From assembly GCA_030064755.1 (NCBI GenBank), contig JASJEH010000029.1:1-37188 (forward strand): DNA of 37,188 nucleotides, given 5' to 3'. This DNA is from Methyloceanibacter sp. (GTDB lineage: Bacteria; Pseudomonadota; Alphaproteobacteria; Rhizobiales; Methyloligellaceae). The stretch's first letter is position 1; every line of letters starts with the position of its first letter. Positions 29,236-36,116 of the stretch are shown here, in pieces. Made by a program: the position numbers and the translations under genes. Below the pieces are notes generated by a model. The model was given only the letters and a program-made list of their open reading frames with translations, did no database searches and had not been told where the DNA came from.

Positions 29236-29546
29236 CCGACCCCCGCCGCAAGGGTAAGCGCGTAGAACTGGAAATCGTCAACCGACACAAGGCAATTGGC
29301 GTCCCTGCCAAGCGCACTGCGCCGCTACAGGCCAGCGCTGAGAACGGCGCGGCAGATGTAGACGTTTACCCTTGGGGCAAAGACGCGGGCGCACTGGTGG
29401 CAGAGGTGAAAGCCAAGCAAGGCGACCTGCCAAAGACCGTGATCCGCCAGCTTGGCGACAACGACCTACTGTTTATCAAGCCCGACCGCAAGGAGCCTTA
29501 CGTGTTCATGCCTTGGGCAACATACGAGCGGCTGGTCCAAAAGTAG
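29232..29546 (+). CDS. PD-(D/E)XK nuclease, Holliday-junction-resolvase-like
   Basis: The 104-aa protein has the Hjc/VRR-like motif set: RRKGKRVELEIV (Glu12 or Glu14), ADVDVYP (Asp42/Asp44) and VAEVKAKQ (Glu58, Lys60). Size fits archaeal-type and phage resolvases of this fold. It would cut branched intermediates made by recombination and replication before packaging. The start overlaps the regulator stop as ATGA. Confidence 0.75.
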   Translation: MTDPRRKGKRVELEIVNRHKAIGVPAKRTAPLQASAENGAADVDVYPWGKDAGALVAEVKAKQGDLPKTVIRQLGDNDLLFIKPDRKEPYVFMPWATYERLVQK

Positions 29547-29581
29547 GCCTGCAAATCCGCATCACGTGAGGAGACAGAGAC

Positions 29582-29644
29582 ATGAACAGCACCCTGATCA
29601 AAGTTCTTCTCATAGCCGCCATAGTACTTTTGGTGTGGGCATGA
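29582..29644 (+). CDS. 20-aa membrane micropeptide
   Basis: A strong ribosome site, GAGGAG (29568-29573), stands eight bases before an ATG that gives MNSTLIKVLLIAAIVLLVWA and a TGA overlapping the next ATG. The peptide is a single hydrophobic helix. The strong site, the precise ATGA coupling and the absence of another ribosome site for the downstream gene all suggest it is translated, either as a functional micropeptide or as a leader to start the next gene. Confidence 0.6.
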   Translation: MNSTLIKVLLIAAIVLLVWA

Positions 29645-29952
29645 CCACCTTCAAGGTCTGGCCCTCTGAAATTGATATTTGGGGAGACCGACTCATGCTT
29701 GACGGTTGTCCAGTGGCGCGGATCTTTGAAGATGCGAACAGCATTGACGTGAACCGGCTGCACGATCTGATCGCAGAGATCCGCCGCGACCCTTATCGGT
29801 TTGCCAGTCAAAGCGATCTGGACAAGGCAAGGGAGGCAAAAGAACAGGCGGAATCCAACGCGGAGTATTGGGCAGACGAGCACGAAAAAGCCGAGGGACG
29901 CATTGAGGAACTGGAGGCGAAACTGGCAAAGCTTTCGTGTAAGACGCCATGA
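29641..29952 (+). CDS. Coiled-coil protein next to the clamp gene
   Basis: The 103-aa protein has a beta-like N-terminal part (FKVWPSEIDIWGDRLMLDGC) and a long charged coiled coil (SDLDKAREAKEQAESNAEYW, EKAEGRIEELEAKLAKL). It is coupled by ATGA on both sides, upstream to the micropeptide and downstream to the sliding clamp. Function unknown; similar coiled-coil proteins are common in early phage regions. Confidence 0.65.
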   Translation: MTTFKVWPSEIDIWGDRLMLDGCPVARIFEDANSIDVNRLHDLIAEIRRDPYRFASQSDLDKAREAKEQAESNAEYWADEHEKAEGRIEELEAKLAKLSCKTP

Positions 29953-31058
29953 GAGCCCAGATTGAAGCCAAGGCATTCGCCGCCGCCCTCAAGAATGCGC
30001 GCCAAGCCATTCCCGTTAGGAGTACGGTTCCCATTCTCGGCAACGTGCTGATTGAGGCGGGGGAGGGGATCACTCTTACTGTCACCGATATGGATACCCG
30101 CTTTACGCAAAAGCTTGAAGCTGAGGTATACGAGGCCGGACGGGAAGCCGTCGAACTGGCCACCCTTGCCACGTTTGCCGATGGCGTAAGCGGTTCTGTG
30201 GCCATAGCGTCCAATGGCCCTCGCCTCGGTTTCTCAGCCAACCAATCCCGCTGTGACCTGGGCGCTCTTCCAGCCGATAACTTCCCAGCCGAGATGGGTT
30301 TCAAGGAAGATTTCTTGTGCGAGTTCACAATACCAGCGGAAGCCCTGAGCGGGTGTCTGCGGTTTTGCGAGACCGCCATGTGCGCCCCTGAAACCAAGCC
30401 CTTTCTCCAGGGCGTAAACATCAGGTTCGACGGCAATCTTGTGTTTGCCGCGACCGATGGGGGTTTCCTTCAGAAGATAGAGATCGAGCCGCCGCTTGGA
30501 AGCAATGGGATTCCCGAGGACACCATCATCCCAGACCGCTCGGTTTCCTTTATCGCCAAGACAATTTCCGGTGACGCGCTGGTCCGGATCGGCAGGGCCC
30601 TCATAACCGTCGAGAGCGGATCGGGCCGTTTCGTGTCCAGGCTGATCGAAGGCTCTTATCCGAATATCGAGAATGCGATCCCGCGCACCGATCCGGAGGT
30701 CATTTCCTGCGATCTTGCGGCTCTGAAAACCGCCGTCCAGCGCGTGGCGTCCATCGCGAATGACGGCCAACTTGCAAATCTCTTGTTTTTCTCTTCGGGC
30801 ACCACGGAGCTAACGATACGCGGGGCCAACAGTATCGCGACCATTGAGGAGCGGTTGGTCTGCAAGGGTGTTGCGGCGGAATGGGCCTGTCAGGCCAAGT
30901 ATGTGCGTGATGCGCTCTTTGGGGTTTCAGGAGACGTGGCCGAGTTGAGCCTACATCTACCGCAGTGTATGCGGGTCGGCAGCCCTGGCGGGACCGACAA
31001 GACGACCTTGGTCTTCACCTATGCTCGTAAGTGGCCGCAACACCTGGAAGCCGCTTGA
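29949..31058 (+). CDS. dnaN: DNA polymerase III beta sliding clamp homologue
   Basis: The 369-aa protein matches bacterial beta clamps in length and three-domain layout: domain 1 with AIPVRSTVPILGNVLIEAG and VTDMDTRFTQKLEAEV, domain 2 with PFLQGVNIRFDGNLVFAATD, and RFVSRLIEGSYPNIENAIP, a conserved clamp landmark, before domain 3. Ring-shaped dimers tether polymerase to DNA. The usual C-terminal MPMR-type end is replaced by FTYARKWPQHLEAA. No polymerase gene is in the window, so it presumably works with host polymerase III. Confidence 0.88.
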   Translation: MRAQIEAKAFAAALKNARQAIPVRSTVPILGNVLIEAGEGITLTVTDMDTRFTQKLEAEVYEAGREAVELATLATFADGVSGSVAIASNGPRLGFSANQSRCDLGALPADNFPAEMGFKEDFLCEFTIPAEALSGCLRFCETAMCAPETKPFLQGVNIRFDGNLVFAATDGGFLQKIEIEPPLGSNGIPEDTIIPDRSVSFIAKTISGDALVRIGRALITVESGSGRFVSRLIEGSYPNIENAIPRTDPEVISCDLAALKTAVQRVASIANDGQLANLLFFSSGTTELTIRGANSIATIEERLVCKGVAAEWACQAKYVRDALFGVSGDVAELSLHLPQCMRVGSPGGTDKTTLVFTYARKWPQHLEAA

Positions 31059-31061
31059 CCC

Positions 31062-31232
31062 ATGATCAAAACCGTGCATCACGCCCTTGATCGCCGCCGT
31101 CTGATTTAGTACACTTCACGCGCTGGTTTTCGCGAGCCAGCATTCTCGGAGGGGTGGTTGTTGTGGGACCTGACAACCGCCACACCACCCTCTCCACCCT
31201 TTGCCCCTCATGGGCGTTGTCAGGAAGGGGAG
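31062..31232 (+). promoter_or_regulatory. Structured leader with two mutually exclusive hairpins
   Basis: The 180-base gap after the clamp gene holds a possible 15-codon leader ORF at 31062-31109 and three foldable elements. GCTGG/CCAGC pair at 31122-31126 and 31137-31141. GGTGGTTGT (31153-31161) pairs with ACAACCGCC (31173-31181) with one G-U. The same right arm, as CCTGACAACCGCC (31169-31181), pairs alternatively with GGCGTTGTCAGG (31213-31224) with one bulge. The second fold ends just before the ribosome site AAGGGGAG (31225-31232). This looks like an attenuator or RNA switch; an origin is another reading. Confidence 0.5.
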
Positions 31233-31238
31233 CCTTAA

Positions 31239-31541
31239 GTGCCCACCGAAAATGACGAAGCTATCTGGGTCAACACCGACGAGGCGTTGAACGGAAACGG
31301 CTATCAGTTGATGATGGCTGTTGATTTGGTGGTTTTCATCTATTCCCATCTTGGGTACATCCCCGCCGACCCGACAAAGTGGCCCGCCCTTTTACCCGGC
31401 GACCTGCACAAAAGCCGCAGGGCAAGAAAGCAACTTAAAAGATATTACCCAAAGATATTGAAGTATTTTATTAGGCACAACGGGCGGCTATTCCCCGACC
31501 CTCAATATTTGGCGATCACCGATCCTGAGCATGTTCAGTGA
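31239..31541 (+). CDS. Hypothetical protein at the start of the replication block
   Basis: The 100-aa protein starts at GTG 31239, seven bases after GGGGAG. It is mixed with a hydrophobic centre (QLMMAVDLVVFIYSHLG) and a basic helical end (KSRRARKQLKRYYPKILKYF). Its use of codons is more AT-rich than the neighbours. It overlaps the next gene by one base. It may bind DNA next to the replication gene, but no family is recognised. Confidence 0.6.
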   Translation: MPTENDEAIWVNTDEALNGNGYQLMMAVDLVVFIYSHLGYIPADPTKWPALLPGDLHKSRRARKQLKRYYPKILKYFIRHNGRLFPDPQYLAITDPEHVQ

Positions 31542-32200
31542 TGGACAAGATCATGTGGAGCCCGAAGGACTTTATCAACGGCACCCGATCTCTGACCAAT
31601 GCGGAAAAGGGTGTTTATATCGAATTGATTAACCGAATGTATCTAATGGACGGGCCGATAGAAGATGACGACCGAGAGTTGGCCGGGTGCTGCAAGGTGC
31701 ATTTGAGGGTCTACCGAGAGATCAAATCGTCCCTGGTCGAGAAGGGAAAGTTGCGCCAAAACGGTTCGAAGATCACCGCAAACCGTGTCGAAGATGAGCT
31801 GAACATTGCGCGAAGTGTGCGCGAAGATTATCGAACCCGCGCCCAACGTGCAGGCAAAGCGAGTGGTGCAGCTAGGAAAAACAAGGCGTTAGCTGAACAG
31901 CAAGCTGAACTAAAACGAACCTATCTATCACCTTCACCTTCACCTTCACCTTCTCAAGATAAAAAGAACGGAGCCGCCAACGGCGGCATTCAGGATCTCG
32001 ATGCTGTTCTTTATCAGCGCGGCAAAGCTGTCCTGGGCGCAAACGCTGGCGGGCAGATCACCAAACTAAAAACCGAGTACGGCGTCGGTGGCGCGCTGGA
32101 GATGATCGAGACGGCGGCGAAAAAGGAAAACCCGCGAGAATACGTGGCCGGCGCGCTTAAGCCGAAACCCAAGCTACCCAAGTTGCGGGGGCCGGTATGA
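31541..32200 (+). CDS. Replication protein, DUF1376-type
   Basis: The 219-aa protein begins with a DUF1376-like domain (SPKDFINGTRSLTNAEKGVY, IELINRMYLMDGPIEDDDRE), a winged-helix-like module typical of phage replication initiators or helicase loaders. A basic linker and an exact (Ser-Pro)4 stretch follow, then a C-terminal domain with IETAAKKENPREYVAGAL that resembles DnaT/DnaC-like loader ends. The ATG at 31541 overlaps the previous stop as TGATG; a GTG at 31538 is one codon earlier. It should open the origin or load the helicase encoded downstream. Confidence 0.8.
   Translation: MDKIMWSPKDFINGTRSLTNAEKGVYIELINRMYLMDGPIEDDDRELAGCCKVHLRVYREIKSSLVEKGKLRQNGSKITANRVEDELNIARSVREDYRTRAQRAGKASGAARKNKALAEQQAELKRTYLSPSPSPSPSQDKKNGAANGGIQDLDAVLYQRGKAVLGANAGGQITKLKTEYGVGGALEMIETAAKKENPREYVAGALKPKPKLPKLRGPV
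31928..31951 (+). repeat. Hexanucleotide microsatellite, four TCACCT copies
   Basis: Four exact copies of TCACCT encode Ser-Pro four times in the linker of the DUF1376-type protein. As a multiple of three, gain or loss of copies would change linker length without breaking the frame. Confidence 0.85.
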
Positions 32201-32487
32201 TCCGCGCTCACCTTGACGCCAACGGCATCCAGTTGAGGAACGCCGCACTGGGCAACCACAAAACGGTTTGCCCGCAATGCTCGCACACCCGCCGCCGAAA
32301 GCGGGACCCCTGCCTCTCGGTCAAGGTTGCCGACGACGGCATTGTCTGGAACTGTCACCACTGCGGATGGAAAGGCCATGCAGGAACAACTGACCACCAA
32401 GGCGATCGACTGGCTGGAGGCGCGGGGCATCGACCACGAGACGGCGCAGCGCTATGGCGTCGAAAGCTTTCATCGGCAGCAAGGTGA
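32197..32487 (+). CDS. Primase-type zinc-binding domain protein
   Basis: The first 62 residues form a four-cysteine zinc domain as at the N-terminus of T7 gp4-like primases: CPQC at 25-28 and CHHC at 53-56, with SVKVADDGIVWNCHHCGWKG. After about residue 62 the frame continues as Gly/Arg-rich noise to 32487 while the helicase starts in the next frame at 32378. The protein may be a separate 96-aa zinc subunit, or the first part of a +1 frameshift product with the helicase. Overlaps the DUF1376 gene by 4 bases. Confidence 0.7.
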   Translation: MIRAHLDANGIQLRNAALGNHKTVCPQCSHTRRRKRDPCLSVKVADDGIVWNCHHCGWKGHAGTTDHQGDRLAGGAGHRPRDGAALWRRKLSSAAR

Positions 32488-33784
32488 GGGCATCAAGGTG
32501 AACTTCATGGTTCACGACGAGGCCGTCAACGCCAAGTATCGGATGCTTGATGAAAAGCGTTTCTGGATGGATGCGGGCGCTCAGGTGGTCGTGTGGAATT
32601 TCAACACGCTCCTCGACAAGGGCCTTGCCAACCACGTGCCGCTGATCATCACCGAAGGCGAGATGGACGCCATTTCGGCGATCCAGGCTGGCTACCCGCA
32701 TACCATCTCGGTCCCCAATGGTGCACCCTCGGGAGACAGCGACGATGGCGCGAGATACGAGTGGCTGAACCAGATTGCTGAGATGATCACCCACAAGGAA
32801 ATCATCCTGGCGACCGACAATGACGGCCCCGGCCACCGGCTGCGGCGCGATTTGGAAATCAGGCTGGGTGTGGCCCGCTGCCGCTGGGTCCGCTACCCGG
32901 AGGATTGCAAAGATCTTAACGAAGTCCTGCAAGCCTACGGGTCCGCCAAGGTCGCGGAGGTGATCAGCCAGGCGCCCTGGGTCCAGCTCAAAGGGCTCTA
33001 CAACCTGGACGATTTGCCGCCGGAGCCGGAGAAGGAAATCATCAAGACGGGCTTTGACGTGCTGGACCCGCATTTTAAGATCAGGCGCGGCGAATTCATG
33101 GTCCTGAGCGGAACCCCGGGCTCCGGGAAGACCGAATGGGTCTCGGATCTCTGCTGCCGCGTCGCTTTAAATCACGGCTGGAAAATCGCGGTTGGCAGCT
33201 TCGAGGAGAACGTTCGGGCCAACCTCGCCAAGAGACTGAAGCGCTGGCACCGGGGCAAGCCGGGCGACGACCCGAAAGCAACCCAATGGGTGCGCGATCA
33301 TTTTAGCTTTATCGTGCCAACCGTCGACTGTGAGGCGGATCTTTTCTGGCTCCTGGACCGGATGAAGGCGGCGGTAATTCGTTACGGCGTGCGGATGATC
33401 GTGATCGACCCCTGGAACGAGATCGAGCACGACAAGCCGCGCGATCTGTCGATGACGGAATACACCGGGCAGGCGATCCGGGCGCTGAAGAAATTCGCCC
33501 AGAACTACGACGTTTTCGTGGTTGTCGTGGCGCACCCGACGAAATCCGTCAGGGAGAACGATCAGGTCATGTCGCTCTACGACATTGCCGACTCGGCGCA
33601 TTGGGCCAACAAACCGGACGTGGGCGCGGTGGTTTACCGGCAGGACGGGCTCACAGGGTTCTATGTCCGAAAGGTCCGGTTCCAGCAGGATATCGGCAAG
33701 CCGGGCAATGTCTGGTTCAGCTTCAACAGCTACTCGGGGCGCTTTGAGTCTGCCCCCGAGCCTTACGAGATTAAGCGCAAATGA
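32378..33784 (+). CDS. TOPRIM-helicase (T7 gp4-like, without zinc domain)
   Basis: The 468-aa protein combines a TOPRIM primase core (Glu93-x-Glu95 in ITEGEMDAISA, DND at 147-149 in ATDNDGPGH) and a RecA-fold DnaB-like helicase: Walker A at 245-252 (GTPGSGKT), Walker B Asp344 (IVIDPWNE), and VVVAHPTKS after it. It should unwind the fork as a ring and make primers. The ATG at 32378 follows GGAAAGG and lies within the zinc-domain ORF. T7 also makes a zinc-less form from an internal start, though in the same frame. Confidence 0.9.
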   Translation: MQEQLTTKAIDWLEARGIDHETAQRYGVESFHRQQGEGIKVNFMVHDEAVNAKYRMLDEKRFWMDAGAQVVVWNFNTLLDKGLANHVPLIITEGEMDAISAIQAGYPHTISVPNGAPSGDSDDGARYEWLNQIAEMITHKEIILATDNDGPGHRLRRDLEIRLGVARCRWVRYPEDCKDLNEVLQAYGSAKVAEVISQAPWVQLKGLYNLDDLPPEPEKEIIKTGFDVLDPHFKIRRGEFMVLSGTPGSGKTEWVSDLCCRVALNHGWKIAVGSFEENVRANLAKRLKRWHRGKPGDDPKATQWVRDHFSFIVPTVDCEADLFWLLDRMKAAVIRYGVRMIVIDPWNEIEHDKPRDLSMTEYTGQAIRALKKFAQNYDVFVVVVAHPTKSVRENDQVMSLYDIADSAHWANKPDVGAVVYRQDGLTGFYVRKVRFQQDIGKPGNVWFSFNSYSGRFESAPEPYEIKRK

Positions 33785-33819
33785 TCAGGAATTTTTGCAA
33801 ATGACGAAGGAGAGCGTTG

Positions 33820-34032
33820 ATGATTGAGTGGCCTTGGTTGTTTTTGGCGTTTGCTGGCGGGTTTTGCCTTGCGTCTCTGCTTCTTGGCGGGCTTGTCAAG
33901 GCGGCAGATAAGGCGGTCAAATCAGCAAGCGCTCAGCTAGAGAAATCAACCGCGCAACTTGAAGATTCCAATCAGCGGTGGCTGGCTCTAAGCGCGAAAT
34001 ACGACAAGCTGTCGAACAAGCGCCTCCAATGA
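33820..34032 (+). CDS. Single-pass membrane coiled-coil protein
   Basis: The 70-aa protein starts MIEWPWLFLAFAGGFCLASL, one membrane segment, and continues with a coiled coil (SASAQLEKSTAQLEDSNQRW). GGAG precedes the ATG at 33820; an in-frame TTG at 33817 is ignored. Its end overlaps the next gene by 4 bases. The layout recalls inner-membrane spanins, but it lies in the early region. Function unknown. Confidence 0.6.
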   Translation: MIEWPWLFLAFAGGFCLASLLLGGLVKAADKAVKSASAQLEKSTAQLEDSNQRWLALSAKYDKLSNKRLQ

Positions 34033-34649
34033 CCACACAACCCAAAGAGAGCCGCGACGCGCCGCATTGTGATACTTGTGACAATTCTTGCAAGGTTGCG
34101 GTTGGCCCTTACATCGAGGTGTCGCAGGCCCGAATAGTGCCCTGTCCTGACTGCACCCCCAGCACCACCGAGGCGGGGGAGGGTGAGATAGAGCCTGAAT
34201 TCCGCGCTGCGCTTTGCCGCGACAGATCGGAAATGTACATGCGCGAAGAACCAAAGGCTGCTCAGGACAGCAGGCTTGAGGAGATACGGGAGGCCTGGGC
34301 CGAAGAGCCTCCCATCTGCGGTTGGGACAACTGGAATGTCATCTCTACGCAGGTGTGGCGAGGGTTTGCAGTCCAGGCCCACAGAGTGGTCAATGAACTC
34401 CTCACCAAGCTCGATGAGGCCCGAGAGCGCCTAGAAACATGGGCCGCTTTCGCCAAGCAGCACCGGGGCGTGGTTGAGGGCCTAGAGGCCCAGCTACAGG
34501 CTGCACAGGGGCGGGTTTCCGAAATAGTGCGAGAAAAGGCAACTCTCTACGACCAATTCGAGGGTGATTTCCGAAAACTCCAAGCCGAAAACGCCACCCT
34601 CCGCCAGAGAGTCGAGGAATTGGAGGCCATGCTCAACGCCACGGAGTGA
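34029..34649 (+). CDS. Cys-motif and coiled-coil protein
   Basis: The 206-aa protein has an N-terminal zinc-like cluster (HCDTCDNSCK, then PCPDC at about 39-43), an acidic middle, a Trp-rich stretch (EEPPICGWDNWNVISTQVW) and a long C-terminal coiled coil (EARERLETWAAFAKQHRG, RKLQAENATLRQRVEELEAM). The ATG overlaps the previous stop as ATGA. Role unknown; the cluster suggests nucleic-acid or protein contact. Confidence 0.65.
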   Translation: MTTQPKESRDAPHCDTCDNSCKVAVGPYIEVSQARIVPCPDCTPSTTEAGEGEIEPEFRAALCRDRSEMYMREEPKAAQDSRLEEIREAWAEEPPICGWDNWNVISTQVWRGFAVQAHRVVNELLTKLDEARERLETWAAFAKQHRGVVEGLEAQLQAAQGRVSEIVREKATLYDQFEGDFRKLQAENATLRQRVEELEAMLNATE

Positions 34650-34655
34650 ACCCTG

Positions 34656-34820
34656 ATGGCTGAGATCCTCAAACCCCCCCCCAAGGAAGATCAAAAGCCC
34701 ATGATCGCAGAGTGTCCCTGTGGTAGCATCGAATTCATGATCTACATCGGAGGCCCGCCGCGGTGCGCCAACCCCGATTGCCTGCGTATCGTCCAGGGCA
34801 TCGTGTGTAAGGAGGAGTGA
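34656..34820 (+). CDS. 54-aa zinc-ribbon-like protein with poly-C tract
   Basis: A short ORF (MAEILKPPPKEDQKPMIAEC start) with CPCG and CANPDC forming a four-Cys ribbon. Codons 7-9 are a run of nine C (34674-34682). One-base slippage there would destroy the frame, so expression could switch on and off. It ends with GGAGGAG, the ribosome site of the next gene. Confidence 0.6.
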   Translation: MAEILKPPPKEDQKPMIAECPCGSIEFMIYIGGPPRCANPDCLRIVQGIVCKEE

Positions 34821-34822
34821 GC

Positions 34823-34975
34823 ATGGATTGGCTGCGTTCCTTGCCCGCCACAATCCACACCTGGATATGCCGAACATTCGAGCGGCGCAACAAGGCCCTG
34901 CTTGCCGAAAACGAACGGCTGAAGGCAGAGAACCGCGCGCTGCGGAAACAGTTAACAGCAAAAGGAAAAAAGTGA
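34823..34975 (+). CDS. 50-aa leucine-zipper-like protein
   Basis: A short ORF after GGAGGAG (34811-34817). The N-terminus (MDWLRSLPATIHTWICRTFE) is amphipathic and the rest a basic coiled coil (RNKALLAENERLKAENRALR). Its TGA overlaps the following ATG (TGATG). It may form dimers on DNA or with the neighbouring coiled-coil proteins. No family recognised. Confidence 0.6.
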   Translation: MDWLRSLPATIHTWICRTFERRNKALLAENERLKAENRALRKQLTAKGKK

Positions 34976-35388
34976 TGGCACACCACAGCCCATACCCTGG
35001 TCTTGATCCTGCCACGGCAAAGATTGCCGAAATGGAACAGAAAGACCGCGACAAGATGCGGCGACTGCTAAACGAGCACATGCGGTCCTCAATCGGTGCA
35101 ACCGGGAAATTCCCGGAAAGCAAGCTGGCCGCTCACGACGAGGGCGAGATTGCCTTTGCTGTCGGCGTCACCAACGGCAAGGTGGTCATCGAATTTGGCA
35201 AGGAAGTGGCTTCGCTGGGGATGAACCCGGAACAGGCAATCGAGCTTGCAAGCACCCTGCCCCCGCTCGCATGGCCCAAGCCCGATTTCTCCAAGTTCTG
35301 GATCTTGACCAGCCCCAAGAGCACCAAGGAACCCCAGACAGTCGTCAAGGTGGCGGTAGAATGGCCCGCGTCTACTACAACGAGATAG
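34975..35388 (+). CDS. Hypothetical phage protein
   Basis: The 137-aa protein starts at the ATG overlapping the previous stop. A central beta part, EIAFAVGVTNGKVVIEFG, is followed by the motif GMNPEQAIELASTL, which recurs in small early phage proteins of unknown function. Its 3' end overlaps the methyltransferase by 28 bases. No enzyme motif. Confidence 0.7.
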   Translation: MAHHSPYPGLDPATAKIAEMEQKDRDKMRRLLNEHMRSSIGATGKFPESKLAAHDEGEIAFAVGVTNGKVVIEFGKEVASLGMNPEQAIELASTLPPLAWPKPDFSKFWILTSPKSTKEPQTVVKVAVEWPASTTTR

Positions 35389-36104
35389 ATCCTTACGCCG
35401 CACAATGGCTGCGGAACCTGATGGCGGCGGAACCCATTCCTGCCGGCGACGTGGACGAGCGCAGCATCGAAGAGGTAAGCGCCAATGACCTTGAGGGATA
35501 CGAGCAGTGCCACTTTTTTGCTGGAATTGCCGGCTGGTCCCGAGCCCTCGAACTCGCAAACTGGCAAGGCCCCGTCTGGACAGGCTCCTGCCCCTGCCAG
35601 CCGTTCAGCAGCGCGGGACAAGCTAAGGGACTGGGCGACGAACGGCACCTATGGCCCGCTTTTCGATCCCTCATCGCCCAGCGAAAGCCTCCAATCGTCT
35701 TTGGAGAGCAGGTTGCGAGCAAGGATGGGCGCTGGTGGCTCTCCGGAGTACGTGCTGACCTGGAAGATCTGGGATATGCCGTCGGGGCCGCCGATCTGTG
35801 CGCTGCGGGCGTCGGCGCGAAACAAGTCAGGCAGCGGCTTTACTGGGTGGCCCAGTCCAGAGGCGCGGATGTGGCGGGATTTGAACGAGAACGGTCAAGC
35901 CTATGCGGCATCTCAGGTAAGGCATCAGCCGAGCACAGTGACTGCGGCATACCTGCGAGGCTATGGGACAGCGCAGATACCTGCCCTGCTTACTGGTTTG
36001 ATGGGTTACCCCGCCCCGTGGGGGTTGCAAGCGCCTACGGAAACGCCATCTCGCCTCAAATCGCGGCGGAATTCATAAGCGCATACCAAGAAGCAATTAC
36101 ATGA
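35361..36104 (+). CDS. DNA cytosine-5 methyltransferase, permuted motif order
   Basis: The 247-aa enzyme transfers a methyl group from S-adenosylmethionine to cytosine. Catalytic Cys79 is in GSCPCQPFSSAGQ (motif IV); EQV at 116-118 replaces the usual ENV (motif VI); RQRLYWVA at 157-164 is motif VIII and GNAISPQIAAEFI at 227-239 motif X. The SAM loop FFAGIAG (52-58, motif I) comes after NEIDPYAAQ and GDVDERSI, which look like motifs II-III, so the order is II-III-I-IV. It may protect phage DNA from host restriction. A second ORF lies inside it. Confidence 0.88.
   Translation: MARVYYNEIDPYAAQWLRNLMAAEPIPAGDVDERSIEEVSANDLEGYEQCHFFAGIAGWSRALELANWQGPVWTGSCPCQPFSSAGQAKGLGDERHLWPAFRSLIAQRKPPIVFGEQVASKDGRWWLSGVRADLEDLGYAVGAADLCAAGVGAKQVRQRLYWVAQSRGADVAGFERERSSLCGISGKASAEHSDCGIPARLWDSADTCPAYWFDGLPRPVGVASAYGNAISPQIAAEFISAYQEAIT
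35485..36078 (+). CDS. ORF nested in the methyltransferase gene
   Basis: A 197-aa ORF lies wholly within the methyltransferase in another frame, starting at an ATG nine bases after GAGG. The product is protein-like rather than noise: PEYVLTWKIWDMPSGPPICA, LRASARNKSGSGFTGWPSPE, with Ser/Pro-rich linkers. From memory, similar sequences (SGPPICALRAS, GWPTP) occur in many phage and prophage proteins, which suggests a conserved overlapping gene, but I cannot search. Function unknown; tied to the methyltransferase by position. Confidence 0.6.
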   Translation: MTLRDTSSATFLLELPAGPEPSNSQTGKAPSGQAPAPASRSAARDKLRDWATNGTYGPLFDPSSPSESLQSSLESRLRARMGAGGSPEYVLTWKIWDMPSGPPICALRASARNKSGSGFTGWPSPEARMWRDLNENGQAYAASQVRHQPSTVTAAYLRGYGTAQIPALLTGLMGYPAPWGLQAPTETPSRLKSRRNS

Positions 36105-36116
36105 TAACGTGCCCCC

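Noticed and set aside
31116-31349. 77-codon minus-strand frame across the replication leader
   Set aside because: No ribosome site, lies against both neighbouring genes and covers the hairpin region whose base pairing explains its openness.
31928-31951. CRISPR-like or iteron array
   Set aside because: The repeat is a 6-bp coding microsatellite without spacers and too short for origin iterons.
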